Below, one piece after another: positions 36,183 to 45,291 of a stretch of DNA of 64,000 nucleotides (the first letter of the stretch is position 1; each line of letters begins with the position of its first letter). The stretch is from Gammaproteobacteria bacterium (GTDB lineage: Bacteria > Pseudomonadota > Gammaproteobacteria > GCA-001735895). Made by a program: the position numbers and the translations under genes. Location: NCBI GenBank assembly GCA_030066085.1, contig JASJCI010000028.1, positions 29,795 to 93,794 of the forward strand, written 5' to 3'. A model generated the notes under the pieces. It saw only the letters and a list, made by a program, of their open reading frames with translations, was not told the DNA's origin and did no database searches.

Positions 36183-37379
36183 CTATTCGAAGCGCTGCGG
36201 GAAGCGCGCGGTAATCTCGACTGCTTCGTTCTCGCGCAGCACTTCGAGCGGCAGCCAGGTACCGGGGGCCTGGCGGCGGATGATCTCGATCAGTTCGGCG
36301 ACGCTCGCGGTCGGGAAACCGGCGGCACGGCGAATCACGTCGCCCGCCTCGAGGCCGCTCTGTTCGGCGACACTGCCGGCAACAACCTGCGCCACCCGCA
36401 CCCCGTCGTCGGCGGGCTCGATCATGACCCCGAGCTGCGGCCGCGGTGCCGGCGGGTCCTCCAGCGCCTCGTCGACGACGAACACCGCGTCGGCGATACC
36501 GGCTGGCATGTCCCCGCAGGACCCGGCGGCCGCCCACGGCAACAGCACCTGTACCTCGTCGATGCCGAGATCGGCAAGCTGGTGCGGGATACCGCGGCCG
36601 AACTCGGCGTGCCCACGACCGACGATGCCAACCACCAGTCCCTGCGGATTACGTCGATGCGCCTGCGCCAGGATCTCGGCCATGGCCCGGTCCCAGGTCA
36701 GCTGCGCTTCGACGAAACGCAGGAATTCGGCGCTGCGCATGACCTCGCGTCGCTCTTCGTCGTCGACACTGCCATGTGCCGCACCCATGCTGCGCTTGTA
36801 CAGGAACAGGTCGGCGAGCGAGTTGCGGTAGGCAGCGCTCGCCGGCGCCGGATCCGACACGCCTTCGCGGGCCGCAGGTTCGATCGCGTCCCAGCCCTCG
36901 CGCCCCACGCGCGAAACCAGTCCGCGGTCGACGTTGAGCGCGAGCGTCGGCAACTGGTGCAGGCGGGTGAAGTGAAACAGCGGAAGATAATAATCGGCGT
37001 CGTAGCCCCAGGCGGTTTGCCAGTTGCTGCGCGCGAGCAACTGCGCCTCGGTCAGCGTGCCGCGGCTCCAGTCATCCAGCACCGGTTGCGCGCTGCGCGG
37101 CAACATTTCGAAGCCGACCGCCATGTCCGGATTGCGCGCGTGCAGCGCCGCCAGCATGTACGCCTGCCAGCGGTGATGAGCCGCGGTGGTGTGGCTTTCG
37201 CCGAGCAGTACCACGCGGGCCTTGCCGCTGACGTCGTCCAGCAAGTCGCGCGAGTCGAGCACATCGCCACTGGCCGGATCGAGCCACTGGCCGACCTGCG
37301 AGTGGCATTCGCCGTTGGCGAACGAGGTCGATACGAACGACAGTGACGCGAGCAGGGTGAGTATTCTAAGGCCGGGCAT
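36183..37379 (-). CDS. ChaN-family heme-binding protein fused to a PDZ domain
   Basis: 398 residues. Signal peptide about 1-22 (MPGLRILTLLASLSFVSTSFA|N). The ChaN/DUF399 domain spans about 45-295 with VVLLGESHTTAAHHRWQ, VGFEMLPRSAQPVL and GIVGRGHAEFG. The last about 90 residues form a PDZ domain (PQLGVMIEPADDGVRVAQVV, AGDVIRRAAG). ChaN of Campylobacter binds heme and works with a receptor. Here there is no lipobox, so it is periplasmic. ATG 37379 is chosen because the signal peptide follows at once. No heme transport genes are adjacent. Confidence 0.8.
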   Translation of the reverse strand: MPGLRILTLLASLSFVSTSFANGECHSQVGQWLDPASGDVLDSRDLLDDVSGKARVVLLGESHTTAAHHRWQAYMLAALHARNPDMAVGFEMLPRSAQPVLDDWSRGTLTEAQLLARSNWQTAWGYDADYYLPLFHFTRLHQLPTLALNVDRGLVSRVGREGWDAIEPAAREGVSDPAPASAAYRNSLADLFLYKRSMGAAHGSVDDEERREVMRSAEFLRFVEAQLTWDRAMAEILAQAHRRNPQGLVVGIVGRGHAEFGRGIPHQLADLGIDEVQVLLPWAAAGSCGDMPAGIADAVFVVDEALEDPPAPRPQLGVMIEPADDGVRVAQVVAGSVAEQSGLEAGDVIRRAAGFPTASVAELIEIIRRQAPGTWLPLEVLRENEAVEITARFPQRFE

Positions 37380-37469
37380 GGCACACCTCGTGGTAGAGAG
37401 CAATGCATACGTTTTGCGCACAGGCGCAGATCATTCGGCAGCCGCGGCGGGCTGGAGCGGCGCCGATGT

Positions 37470-38183
37470 TCAGGGTTCGACCAGCGCGATCGTGATGCGT
37501 TTGTTCTGTTTACCCTTGTTCTTGAGGCTGGTAACCAGCAGTTCGCCGATCTCCGCCGTGTTGCGTACGTGAGTACCGCCGCAGGGCTGGTAGTCCGTAT
37601 CCTCGATCGTGATCGTGCGTACCGTGCCGTGACCGCGCGGCGGCTGTACCGACATGGTCCGCACCAGCTCGGGTTGACGATCCAGCTCCTCGTCGGTGAT
37701 TGCGCCGCTGCTGACCGGCAGCGCCCGCGCGACCAGCGCGTTGAGCTCGGCGGTCAGTTGCTCCTTGTCGACGACCTGTCCCTGCAGGTCGAAATCGATA
37801 CGGCTCTCGGTTTCCCCGACCGCGCCGCCGGTTGCCTGCGCGCTGATCAGCGAACAGACCAGGTGCATGCTGGTATGCATGCGCATCAGGCGATGGCGGC
37901 GTTCCCAGTCGAGCGTCATCTCCACCGGCGCACCGATCTCGATACCCGCGGTATCTCCATCCTCGAGCAGGTGCAGGATATCGACCCGGTCCTCGGCAAA
38001 ACGCGTATCGACGACCCGGTAGTCCCGCCCGCCAATGCTGAGCGTGCCGCTATCGCCGGGCTGACCACCGCCGAGCGGGTAAAAAATGGTTTCCGCGAGC
38101 AGCACCGCGCCATCGCGCAGGCCAACGACGCGGCTCGCCAGTGTGTTGCAGTATGGGTCCTGATAAAATGCCTTGTCTGTCAT
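37470..38183 (-). CDS. alaX: alanyl-tRNA editing protein (AlaX type)
   Basis: 237 residues, a free-standing relative of the AlaRS editing domain that hydrolyses Ser/Gly-tRNA-Ala. Zinc ligands are HTSMH (H-X3-H) near residue 104 and CGGTH (C-X3-H) near 209. The N-terminal part (FYPLGGGQPGDSG) matches the AlaX-M type with the Gly-rich motif. It starts at ATG 38183, divergent from dinB by 61 bp. The main alaS is also in this window, so editing is encoded twice. Confidence 0.88.
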   Translation of the reverse strand: MTDKAFYQDPYCNTLASRVVGLRDGAVLLAETIFYPLGGGQPGDSGTLSIGGRDYRVVDTRFAEDRVDILHLLEDGDTAGIEIGAPVEMTLDWERRHRLMRMHTSMHLVCSLISAQATGGAVGETESRIDFDLQGQVVDKEQLTAELNALVARALPVSSGAITDEELDRQPELVRTMSVQPPRGHGTVRTITIEDTDYQPCGGTHVRNTAEIGELLVTSLKNKGKQNKRITIALVEP

Positions 38184-38244
38184 TGATCGTCTCCGCCGCC
38201 CCTCGCGATTTTTACCCAGCCGCCTGGTCGAAGCAAGCCGCGCC

Positions 38245-39321
38245 GTGAACTCCTCCACCAGCCAAGTCCGCAAAATCATCCATATCGACGCCGACTGTTT
38301 TTATGCCGCGGTAGAGGTGCGCGACGATCCGTCACTCAGGGGCAAGCCGATCGCGGTGGGCGGCAGCGCCGATCGCCGCGGCGTGATCGCGACCGCGAGT
38401 TACGAAGCGCGCAAGTTCGGCGTGCGCTCGGCGATGGCCAGTGCAACCGCGCTCAGGCGTTGCCCGCAGCTGATCCTGATTCCGGGACGCATGTCGGTAT
38501 ACCGCGAGGCGTCGCGCCGGATGCACGAGATATTCGCCGACTACACCGACCGAATCGAACCCCTGTCGCTGGACGAAGCTTTTCTCGACGTCAGTCACAG
38601 TGAACGCTGTCGCGGCAGCGCAACGCTGATCGCGGGCGAAATCCGGCGGCGTATCGCCAGCGAAATCGGCATCACCGTGTCAGCGGGTATCGCGCCCAAC
38701 AAGTTCATCGCCAAGGTCGCGAGCGACTGGAACAAACCCGACGGGCAGTTCGTCGTGCCGCCCGACGCGATCGATGGCTTTCTCGAAGACCTGCCGGTCA
38801 AGCGCATCTGGGGCGTCGGCAAGGTGACCGCGGAAAAACTGGAACGCCAGGGTATCGTTACCTGTGGCGACGTGCGTCGGCGCGACCTGTTCGAATTCGT
38901 ACAGCGTTTCGGTCAGTTCGGTGAACACATTCACAGGCTTGCGCGCGGCATAGACGAGCGCCCGGTGGTGTCGGAATGGCGGCGCAAGTCGGTCAGCGTC
39001 GAAAATACCTACGCCGAGGACCTGGTCGATCTGGACGCCTGCCAGGCCCGGCTCCCCGAACTGCTCGACGCGCTGCGGCCACGGCTCGAACGCCTCGACG
39101 ACGACTATCGTATCCAGCACTGTTTCCTCAAGATGAAGTTCAGCGACTTTACCCAGACGACCATAGAGCGGCAGCATACGGCGCCGGTGTATGCCGATTT
39201 CGCGATGTTATGCGAGGAAGCCTGGCAGCGTGGGCGCAAACCGGTGCGCCTGCTCGGTCTCGGCGCTCGCCTGATCGATCTGACCGACGCCAGCGGGCAA
39301 ATGGACCTGTTCGACGAGTAA
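38245..39321 (+). CDS. dinB: DNA polymerase IV
   Basis: A 358-residue Y-family translesion polymerase. Catalytic acidic residues are in HIDADCFYAAVE and SLDEAFLDVS; the second helix-hairpin-helix is KRIWGVGKVTAEKL. It ends with QMDLFDE, close to the QLxLF beta-clamp binding motif. The start is taken at GTG 38245. An ATG 72 nt upstream would run into the alaX start. No LexA box of either CTGT-N8-ACAG or GAAC-N7-GAAC type is visible in the 61-bp upstream gap. Confidence 0.94.
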   Translation: MNSSTSQVRKIIHIDADCFYAAVEVRDDPSLRGKPIAVGGSADRRGVIATASYEARKFGVRSAMASATALRRCPQLILIPGRMSVYREASRRMHEIFADYTDRIEPLSLDEAFLDVSHSERCRGSATLIAGEIRRRIASEIGITVSAGIAPNKFIAKVASDWNKPDGQFVVPPDAIDGFLEDLPVKRIWGVGKVTAEKLERQGIVTCGDVRRRDLFEFVQRFGQFGEHIHRLARGIDERPVVSEWRRKSVSVENTYAEDLVDLDACQARLPELLDALRPRLERLDDDYRIQHCFLKMKFSDFTQTTIERQHTAPVYADFAMLCEEAWQRGRKPVRLLGLGARLIDLTDASGQMDLFDE

Positions 39322-39337
39322 GGTTTGACCGGCGTCA

Positions 39338-39356
39338 GGAAATGCTAATTATTTCC
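39338..39356 (+). terminator. weak hairpin after dinB
   Basis: GGAAAT (39338-39343) and ATTTCC (39351-39356) form a 6-bp stem with a 7-nt loop. A T-rich stretch (ACTTGTTTTTAT) follows. The stem is short and AT-rich, so efficiency is doubtful. Confidence 0.3.
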
Positions 39357-39433
39357 ACTTGTTTTTATATATCAGTAGTTTATTCTCCGGTTTGCAACCA
39401 GATTCATAGAAACCTCTGCTAACTTTCGATTCA

Positions 39434-39637
39434 ATGGACAGGCCAAAGAAGAAACTGCGGGCGCCCGAACTCGATTCCCTGATTTCTGCCCCCTGGGGTG
39501 AGACGCCGGAAAACTCGTACTACTGCGATCCGAGTTATGTCGAGCTCGAACAACACGGGCTGGAACACATCGAGCGCGACTGTACCGACGACGACGACGA
39601 AGGCACCGAGCAGGTCGTCATCCTCGGTTACAACTGA
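39434..39637 (+). CDS. small acidic hypothetical protein (67 aa)
   Basis: 67 residues with codon use like the neighbours (GC-rich third positions). It is basic at the start (MDRPKKKLRAP) and strongly acidic later (DCTDDDDEG), with a single aromatic cluster NSYYCDPSYV. No signal peptide or known motif. There is no strong ribosome binding site before ATG 39434, and the AT-rich 110 bp upstream probably hold its promoter. Function unknown. An antisense frame here is less convincing. Confidence 0.5.
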   Translation: MDRPKKKLRAPELDSLISAPWGETPENSYYCDPSYVELEQHGLEHIERDCTDDDDEGTEQVVILGYN

Positions 39638-39761
39638 GTCTGGCCACGCAGCATCGCGGCACCCCTGTCGCCCCTTGCGCGGGCCCGCGGGATTATCCGT
39701 TGCCGATTTTCGCCGGGACGCTGGCAGCGCAACCGTCACCGTCTATCCTGCAGTTCGAAAC

Positions 39762-40736
39762 TCAGCCGTGCCGGCTCAATATCTCCAGCAGGCGACGCTC
39801 GATCCAGCTGCGCGCGGCCAGGGTTTCGATAAATCCACAGTGACCGCCGAAACGATGGATTTCGAGTGCGAGATTTTCATTGGCCTCGATGCGGCGGTGA
39901 TCGGCCGCCGGGATGATGGGATCGTCCTCTGACGCCACCAGGTAGGCCGGTAGCGGCAGGGCCGCGAGCCGGTCGCCGACCAGCGCGTAGGCCGCGAAGT
40001 AATCCTCGACCTCGGCGTAGTCGGTGTAACGCGGAATGAAGATGCGGTTGAGATCATCCAGCGAACGCGCGCCCGCTAGCTCTTCGGCATAGTCGTAATC
40101 CGGAAAGTGGGCTAGCTTGCGCTGCAACGACTGCCGCCAGCGGCGGAAAAAGTACCGCTCGTAAACGAAAAACCCGCCGTTCAGAGCCCGCATCGCGTTG
40201 GCAGGATCGCTGGGCGGACAGACCGCAACCACGGCATCGATACCGATGTCAGCGCCGGCATCGGCGGCAATGCGCAGCGCGAAGCTCGCGCCGAGGGAAA
40301 AACCGGCCACGAACACCCGCGCGTATGCCATCGTCGCAAGCTGGTTACGCAGCGCGCTGGCCACTTCGGGCGAGCGCGTCGAGTTGAAAATCTCGCGGTT
40401 CAGGTGATGCGAATCACCGTGGTCGCGCAGGTTAACGCGCAATACGTCGTAGCCGCTCGCGAGCAGCAGCCGCGTGCAGGTAAGCATGTAGGCCGAGCGA
40501 CTGCAGCCTTCCCAGCCGTGCAGCAGGATCACCAGCCTGTCCGACGGTGCGGCGGCACGATCGAACTCGGCAAGCAGGCGCGTGCCGTCGTCGGCCTGCA
40601 GCACGCGTTGCTCGCTGGCGAGCGCACGCTGGATGCGCCCGGCTCGCCACAGGCGTGGACCCTGGCTGTTCAGGATCGACTGCAGGTGGGCGTTGCGCAG
40701 GTGTCGCGGGGGCACAAAGGGTGCGGGTGAACTCAC
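39762..40736 (-). CDS. YheT-family alpha/beta hydrolase
   Basis: 324 residues of the EMBHYDR/YheT family. Signature features are PPRHLRNAHLQSIL at the start and the oxyanion region LHGWEGCSRSAYM near 73. The nucleophile elbow GFSLGAS gives Ser about 147. The late acid lies near SEDDPIIPAADH and the His in FGGHCGF. It is a probable carboxylesterase of unknown substrate, without a signal peptide. It is divergent from the agmatinase-family gene by 95 bp. Confidence 0.88.
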   Translation of the reverse strand: MSSPAPFVPPRHLRNAHLQSILNSQGPRLWRAGRIQRALASEQRVLQADDGTRLLAEFDRAAAPSDRLVILLHGWEGCSRSAYMLTCTRLLLASGYDVLRVNLRDHGDSHHLNREIFNSTRSPEVASALRNQLATMAYARVFVAGFSLGASFALRIAADAGADIGIDAVVAVCPPSDPANAMRALNGGFFVYERYFFRRWRQSLQRKLAHFPDYDYAEELAGARSLDDLNRIFIPRYTDYAEVEDYFAAYALVGDRLAALPLPAYLVASEDDPIIPAADHRRIEANENLALEIHRFGGHCGFIETLAARSWIERRLLEILSRHG

Positions 40737-40831
40737 TGAATCCAGGATATCGGCAAAACGCAGACTGTAGTGGCGGAACTACCTTGACGTCAATGCAATG
40801 GGTATAGTGTCGACGCTGACAGGAGGATCCC

Positions 40832-41809
40832 ATGGGCTACAAACCCGAGTCGTACCAGCCAATTCCCGGCGACGTCCTGCCCCGCTTTGCCGGCATCGCC
40901 ACTTTCATGCGCCTGCCCTGGGTCGCACCCCGGGACGCCAGCGAGGTCGACATTGGCCTGATCGGTGTGCCCTGGGACGGGGGTACGACCAACCGCGCCG
41001 GCGCCCGCCACGGGCCCCGCCAGATACGCGACCTGTCTACCATGGCGCGTAACGCCCACCACGCCACCGGCATCGAACCGTTTCGGCTATGCAACTGCGC
41101 CGATCTCGGCGATACCCCGGTCAACCCGGTCGACATCGAGGATACCCTGGCGCGGGTCACCGAATTCTACGACGAGGTGGTCGCGCAGGATATCGTGCCG
41201 CTGACCGCCGGCGGCGATCACCTGATCACGCTGCCAATCATGCGCGCGCTGTGTCGCGATGAGCCGGTTGGCATGGTGCACTTCGATGCTCACACCGATA
41301 CGCTCGATCGTTATTTCGGGGAATCGAAATACACCCATGGCACACCTTTTCGGCGCGCGATCGAGGAAGGTTTACTGGATCCGAAGCGTACCGTGCAAAT
41401 CGGAATTCGCGGCGCACTCTACAGCGCCGAAGACAAGCACTGGGGACTGGACCAGGGCATTCGCGTGATCGAGATCGAGGAGTGTAATGACCTCGGTGTA
41501 GAAGGCGTTGTTGCCGAGGCGCGCCGCGTGGTCGGCGACGGCAAGACCTACGTCAGCTTCGATGTCGACGCGCTGGACCCGGTCTACGCGCCGGGCACCG
41601 GCACGCCGGAAATCGGCGGCCTCACGACTCTCGATGCCCTGTTGATGCTGCGCGGCCTGCGCGGGCTCGACCTGGTCGGCGGCGATGTGGTCGAGGTATC
41701 ACCGCCTTTCGACCCGTCGGGTAACACGGCCCTGGTCGCGGTGACGACCATGTTCGAAATCCTGTGCCTGCTCGCGGAACGAAGCGCGTCGCGACCTCAA
41801 CCGGGTTGA
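40832..41809 (+). CDS. agmatinase/ureohydrolase family protein
   Basis: A 325-residue binuclear-manganese ureohydrolase. Metal ligands are in AGGDHL, HFDAHTDT and SFDVDALDP; GVPWDGGTTNRAGARHGPR is the agmatinase/guanidinobutyrase N-terminal block. A perfect AGGAGG lies at 40821-40826. Sequence type fits SpeB, GbuA and GpuA enzymes rather than arginase, so the substrate may be agmatine, 4-guanidinobutyrate or 3-guanidinopropionate. Because an AruI-like decarboxylase is encoded 20 kb away, guanidinobutyrase is an attractive but unproven reading. The 3' end overlaps the convergent LysE gene by 13 bp. Confidence 0.88.
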   Translation: MGYKPESYQPIPGDVLPRFAGIATFMRLPWVAPRDASEVDIGLIGVPWDGGTTNRAGARHGPRQIRDLSTMARNAHHATGIEPFRLCNCADLGDTPVNPVDIEDTLARVTEFYDEVVAQDIVPLTAGGDHLITLPIMRALCRDEPVGMVHFDAHTDTLDRYFGESKYTHGTPFRRAIEEGLLDPKRTVQIGIRGALYSAEDKHWGLDQGIRVIEIEECNDLGVEGVVAEARRVVGDGKTYVSFDVDALDPVYAPGTGTPEIGGLTTLDALLMLRGLRGLDLVGGDVVEVSPPFDPSGNTALVAVTTMFEILCLLAERSASRPQPG

Positions 41810-42399
41810 CCGAAGGCGACCGGGTACAGGGACATCAGCAGCAGGGCAGCCATCACCCGGTTGAACGCCCGCAAGCGGGACCCGTCCCCCAGCCAGTCTT
41901 GCATGCGGCTGCCGAGCACCACCCAGACGAAAATCGATGGCATGTTGACCACCACCAGGATGAACGCAATCATGCCCACGGCGACAAGGCTTTGCGAAGG
42001 TGCGTAGGCGGTTATCGCGGTGAGCGCAAACGCCCAGGCTTTCGGATTGACCCACTGGAACAGGGCGGCCTGGACCCAGCTCAACGGCCGCCCCCCGGCG
42101 CGCGTTGCACCGGTTCCGCTGGCGGTGGCTATCTTCCAGGCGAGCCAGGTCAGGTAAGCAATACTGAACCAGCGCAGCACTTCGTAACTCAGCGGGTAGG
42201 CTTCGAACACCTGTATCAGGCCGACCCCGACGAGCACGACCATGACACCGAAGCCGAGCGAAATACCGAAGAAATGGGGCAGCGTCCGCAGCACGCCAAA
42301 ATTGGCGCCCGAGGCCATCAGCATGAGATTGTTGGGTCCGGGTGTCACCGAAGCGACGAAGGCAAAGGTAACCAGGGCAGTGAGCAGTTCGATATTCAT
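41797..42399 (-). CDS. LysE/RhtB-family amino-acid exporter
   Basis: A 200-residue membrane protein with about six hydrophobic segments. The family signature ASVTPGPNNLMLMASGANFG is at residues 16-35, and the second half has QWVNPKAWAFALTAITAY. It exports amino acids or their analogues. It is divergent from the Lrp-type regulator gene by 73 bp, the usual control arrangement for these exporters. Confidence 0.92.
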   Translation of the reverse strand: MNIELLTALVTFAFVASVTPGPNNLMLMASGANFGVLRTLPHFFGISLGFGVMVVLVGVGLIQVFEAYPLSYEVLRWFSIAYLTWLAWKIATASGTGATRAGGRPLSWVQAALFQWVNPKAWAFALTAITAYAPSQSLVAVGMIAFILVVVNMPSIFVWVVLGSRMQDWLGDGSRLRAFNRVMAALLLMSLYPVAFGQPG

Positions 42400-42472
42400 G
42401 CGGGCAATGCTAGACCAATTCGTGCGAGTAATTGTTGCAAATCATGCCCATCAGTGATTAATTGCACAACTA
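42400..42472. promoter_or_regulatory. divergent lysE-like/lrp-like control region
   Basis: 73 bp, AT-rich, with an imperfect dyad. TGCAAATCA on the left and TGATTAATTGCA on the right flank an about 11-nt centre. AT-rich imperfect dyads of this form are typical of Lrp/AsnC sites. No unambiguous -35/-10 pair was fixed. Confidence 0.4.
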
Positions 42473-42925
42473 ATGATTGAATTAGATCGTTATAACAGCA
42501 AAATATTGCGCGAACTCGAGATTGATGGACGAATCAGCAATCTCGAGCTGGCCGAGCGTATCGGCCTGTCGCCGTCCGCCTGCCTGCGCCGCGTGCAGGA
42601 ACTCGAGCGCTCCGGCGTGATCAAGGGCTACCGCGCCGTACTCGACCGCGAAAAGCTCGGTATCGGTTTCATCGCTTACATCGCGGTCGGGCTATCCGAC
42701 CACACGGTACCGTCGCAGGAAAGTTTCGAGGCCGCCATGCGCGCCTCGCCGGCGGTGCGCGAGTGCCAGAATACCACCGGCATATTCGAGTACCTGCTAC
42801 GCGTCGAACTGCCCGATATCGCCGCCTACAAGCGCTTCCACGTCGACGTGCTCGGCGCGCTGCCGCAGGTCAACTCGATCACGACCTACGTAGTACTGGA
42901 TTCACCCAAGGACGAGCGAGGCTGA
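42473..42925 (+). CDS. Lrp/AsnC-family transcriptional regulator
   Basis: 150 residues. N-terminal HTH with ILRELEIDGRISNLELAERI and LSPSACLRRVQELERSGVI. The C-terminal RAM ligand-binding domain contains IAVGLSDH and VRECQNTTGIFEYLLRVEL. It probably senses an amino acid and activates the divergent LysE-type exporter. The DMT transporter gene follows 24 bp downstream. Confidence 0.92.
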   Translation: MIELDRYNSKILRELEIDGRISNLELAERIGLSPSACLRRVQELERSGVIKGYRAVLDREKLGIGFIAYIAVGLSDHTVPSQESFEAAMRASPAVRECQNTTGIFEYLLRVELPDIAAYKRFHVDVLGALPQVNSITTYVVLDSPKDERG

Positions 42926-42949
42926 GTCGATGCTACCCTGGTTGCGTTC

Positions 42950-43882
42950 ATGCTGAACCGATTTTCGACCCAGACCTGGGCCAAGCTGGCGAGTCTCTAC
43001 GCGGGACTGGCCTACGGGCTCTACTGGATTCCGCTGCGCGCGCTCGAGGACGCGGGGCTGCCCGAAGTTCTGCCGGCACTCATGTTCAACCTGGTGCCGA
43101 TGGTGCTGGTGCTGCCGCTGATCGCCTGGCGCTGGCGCAATTTCGTGCGGGCTCCCTTGTCGTTCCACGTCACCGGCGTCCTGCTGGGACTGTCCATCGT
43201 CACCTATACCAACGCCTTTCTGTACACCGACGTGGTGCACGTGCTGATCCTGTTCTATCTCACCCCGATCTGGGGTTTTCTGCTGGCGCGTATCGTGCTG
43301 GGCGAATTGATTACCCCGATTCGCAGGCTTTCGATCCTGCTCGGCATAGGCGGCATGCTGACGATCTTCGGTATCGACAGCGGTATCCCGCTGCCCGGCA
43401 ACGTCGGCGACTGGCTCGCCCTCACCGGCGGTATCCTGTGGGCAATCGCGAGCCTGAGAATGCTGATGGGCGAGCAGAGCCCGGTCGACTACGCGCTGTG
43501 GTTCTTCCAGTGGAACGGTATCGCCGCGATCGCCGTGACCCTGTTTTTTTTCGGCCATGGCGACGCCGTGTTACCCGATCTCGACGTCTTCACCGGCGTT
43601 CTGCCGTGGCTGATTCCGCTGGCGCTGGTACTGATCATTCCGGCGGGCTTCGCGGTGATCTACGGCCCGACCCAGCTGAACCCGGGTATCGCCGGCATCC
43701 TGTTCATGGTCGAAATCGGCGTCGGTACGATTACCGCCAGCGTGCTCACCGACGAACCTTTCGGCTGGCGCGAGTTACTCGGCGTGCTGATGATTACCTC
43801 GGCGGCGCTGATCGAACCCCTGCGCGACCTGTATCAGCATCGGCTCACCCGCAACGAGTCCGAGTTTTTCGACGTCGATTGA
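42950..43882 (+). CDS. DMT-family (EamA) transporter
   Basis: 310 residues with ten hydrophobic segments in two EamA repeats. The first is WAKLASLYAGLAYGLYWIPL and following; the second starts near residue 150 (VDYALWFFQWNGIAAIAV). It is probably an exporter or importer of amino acids or metabolites; the substrate is unknown. It may be co-transcribed with the Lrp-type gene. It ends 38 bp from the convergent hydrolase gene. Confidence 0.88.
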   Translation: MLNRFSTQTWAKLASLYAGLAYGLYWIPLRALEDAGLPEVLPALMFNLVPMVLVLPLIAWRWRNFVRAPLSFHVTGVLLGLSIVTYTNAFLYTDVVHVLILFYLTPIWGFLLARIVLGELITPIRRLSILLGIGGMLTIFGIDSGIPLPGNVGDWLALTGGILWAIASLRMLMGEQSPVDYALWFFQWNGIAAIAVTLFFFGHGDAVLPDLDVFTGVLPWLIPLALVLIIPAGFAVIYGPTQLNPGIAGILFMVEIGVGTITASVLTDEPFGWRELLGVLMITSAALIEPLRDLYQHRLTRNESEFFDVD

Positions 43883-43920
43883 CGTCATCGGCAAACGGCG
43901 CGCGACATCGACGCCGCCGA

Positions 43921-45153
43921 TTACTGCGCCAGCGCCAGCATCGCGCGCAGCAGCACGTTGCAGCCAGCCTCGAGATCGGCCGGCTCGGCGCTTTCGGCTT
44001 CGTTGTGACTCAGACCGCCGGCACAGGGCACGAAGATCATCGATGTCGGCACCACCTCGCAGACCTGGCAGGCATCGTGGCCGGCGCCGGATACGATCTG
44101 CTGGTGGCGATAACCCAGGTCGCCGGCAGCCGATTCGACCGCGGCGATACAGGCCGAATCGAATTGCACCGGCGGCTTGTCCCAGATCTGATCGACCTGC
44201 CACGCCACGCCGTGACGTTCGGCAACCGCCTCGGTGTCGGCACGAAAGCGCGTGTCCATCTCGGCCAGTACGTTCGCGTCCGGATTGCGCAGGTCGACGC
44301 TGAAGCGAACTTCGCCCGGAATCGTGTTGCGCGAGTTCGGCAGCACCGTCATTTCGCCCACCGTGCTGACCGCGTGCGGTGCCAGTTCATGCGCCAGCGC
44401 CTGCACCCGGCCGATCAGGTCGGCGGCGGCAACCAGCGCATCGCGGCGGCCGCGCATCGGCGTCGAGCCGGCGTGCGAATCCTGCCCGCGCAGCACGACG
44501 TCGTACCAGCGCTGGCCCTGGCCACCGATCACGACCCCGATCTGGTTGTGCTCGGCCTCGAGTATCGGCCCCTGCTCGATGTGCGCCTCGAGCAGCGCGC
44601 CAAGCGAGTGTTCACCGCAGGGTACATCGCCGAGGTAGCCGATGCGGCGCAGTTCCTCGCCGATGGTCCTGCCCTCGCTATCGGCGCGCGCCCAGGCATA
44701 TTCCTTGTCAAACAGTCCGGCGTAAACGCCCGAGGCGATCATCGCCGGCGCAAATCGCGAACCCTCCTCGTTGGTCCAGACCACGGCCTCGAGCGCTGCG
44801 CCGGTCTCGACCTGCCGCTCGTGCAGGGTTCGCAACACCTCGAGTGCCGCGAGCACACCGTAAATCCCGTCGAAACGTCCGCCGTGCGGCTGGGTATCGA
44901 GATGACTGCCAGCGGCTACCGGCGCGCGCGCCGAATCGCGTCCCGCGCGCTGCGCGAAGATGTTTCCCATGTCGTCGATTTCGATGCTGCAGCCGATTTC
45001 ACGACACCAGCCGACGAACAGGTCGCGCCCGGCGCGGTCAGCGTCCGTCAACGCCAGTCGACTCGAGCCGCCCTGCTGTCCCGGGCCGATCTCGGCCATT
45101 GCCATGATGCTGTCCCACAGCCGATCGCCGTTCACCCTGATGTCTTCATGCAT
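43921..45153 (-). CDS. M20-family N-carbamoyl-L-amino-acid hydrolase / allantoate amidohydrolase-like
   Basis: A 410-residue amidase/hydantoinase/carbamoylase-type enzyme. Metal site residues are in AGSHLDTQPHGG, TNEEGSRF, EAHIEQGP and LSHNEAE; the dimerisation-domain block is GQDSHAGSTPM. It hydrolyses carbamoyl amino acids, ureidopropionate or allantoate. The subfamily cannot be settled by eye. It is cytosolic. The nearby agmatinase-family and transporter genes suggest use of ureido/guanidino nitrogen, an inference from context. Confidence 0.88.
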   Translation of the reverse strand: MHEDIRVNGDRLWDSIMAMAEIGPGQQGGSSRLALTDADRAGRDLFVGWCREIGCSIEIDDMGNIFAQRAGRDSARAPVAAGSHLDTQPHGGRFDGIYGVLAALEVLRTLHERQVETGAALEAVVWTNEEGSRFAPAMIASGVYAGLFDKEYAWARADSEGRTIGEELRRIGYLGDVPCGEHSLGALLEAHIEQGPILEAEHNQIGVVIGGQGQRWYDVVLRGQDSHAGSTPMRGRRDALVAAADLIGRVQALAHELAPHAVSTVGEMTVLPNSRNTIPGEVRFSVDLRNPDANVLAEMDTRFRADTEAVAERHGVAWQVDQIWDKPPVQFDSACIAAVESAAGDLGYRHQQIVSGAGHDACQVCEVVPTSMIFVPCAGGLSHNEAESAEPADLEAGCNVLLRAMLALAQ

Positions 45154-45291
45154 GTCATATCTCCGCCAGTGCAGGCAGTTTCACACAAAAGCAGCGGCCT
45201 GCAAATCGTATTCGGCGGGCAAGGGCACGACCAGGCGTTCACCTGCATGGCGGGCCTGAACGGGAGACCGGTATGGAGACGGAGCGAAAGC

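Noticed and set aside
39431..39739. 102-codon minus-strand frame opposite the small acidic protein
   Set aside because: Neither frame is certain, but the plus frame has better codon use and a start in a plausible promoter context.
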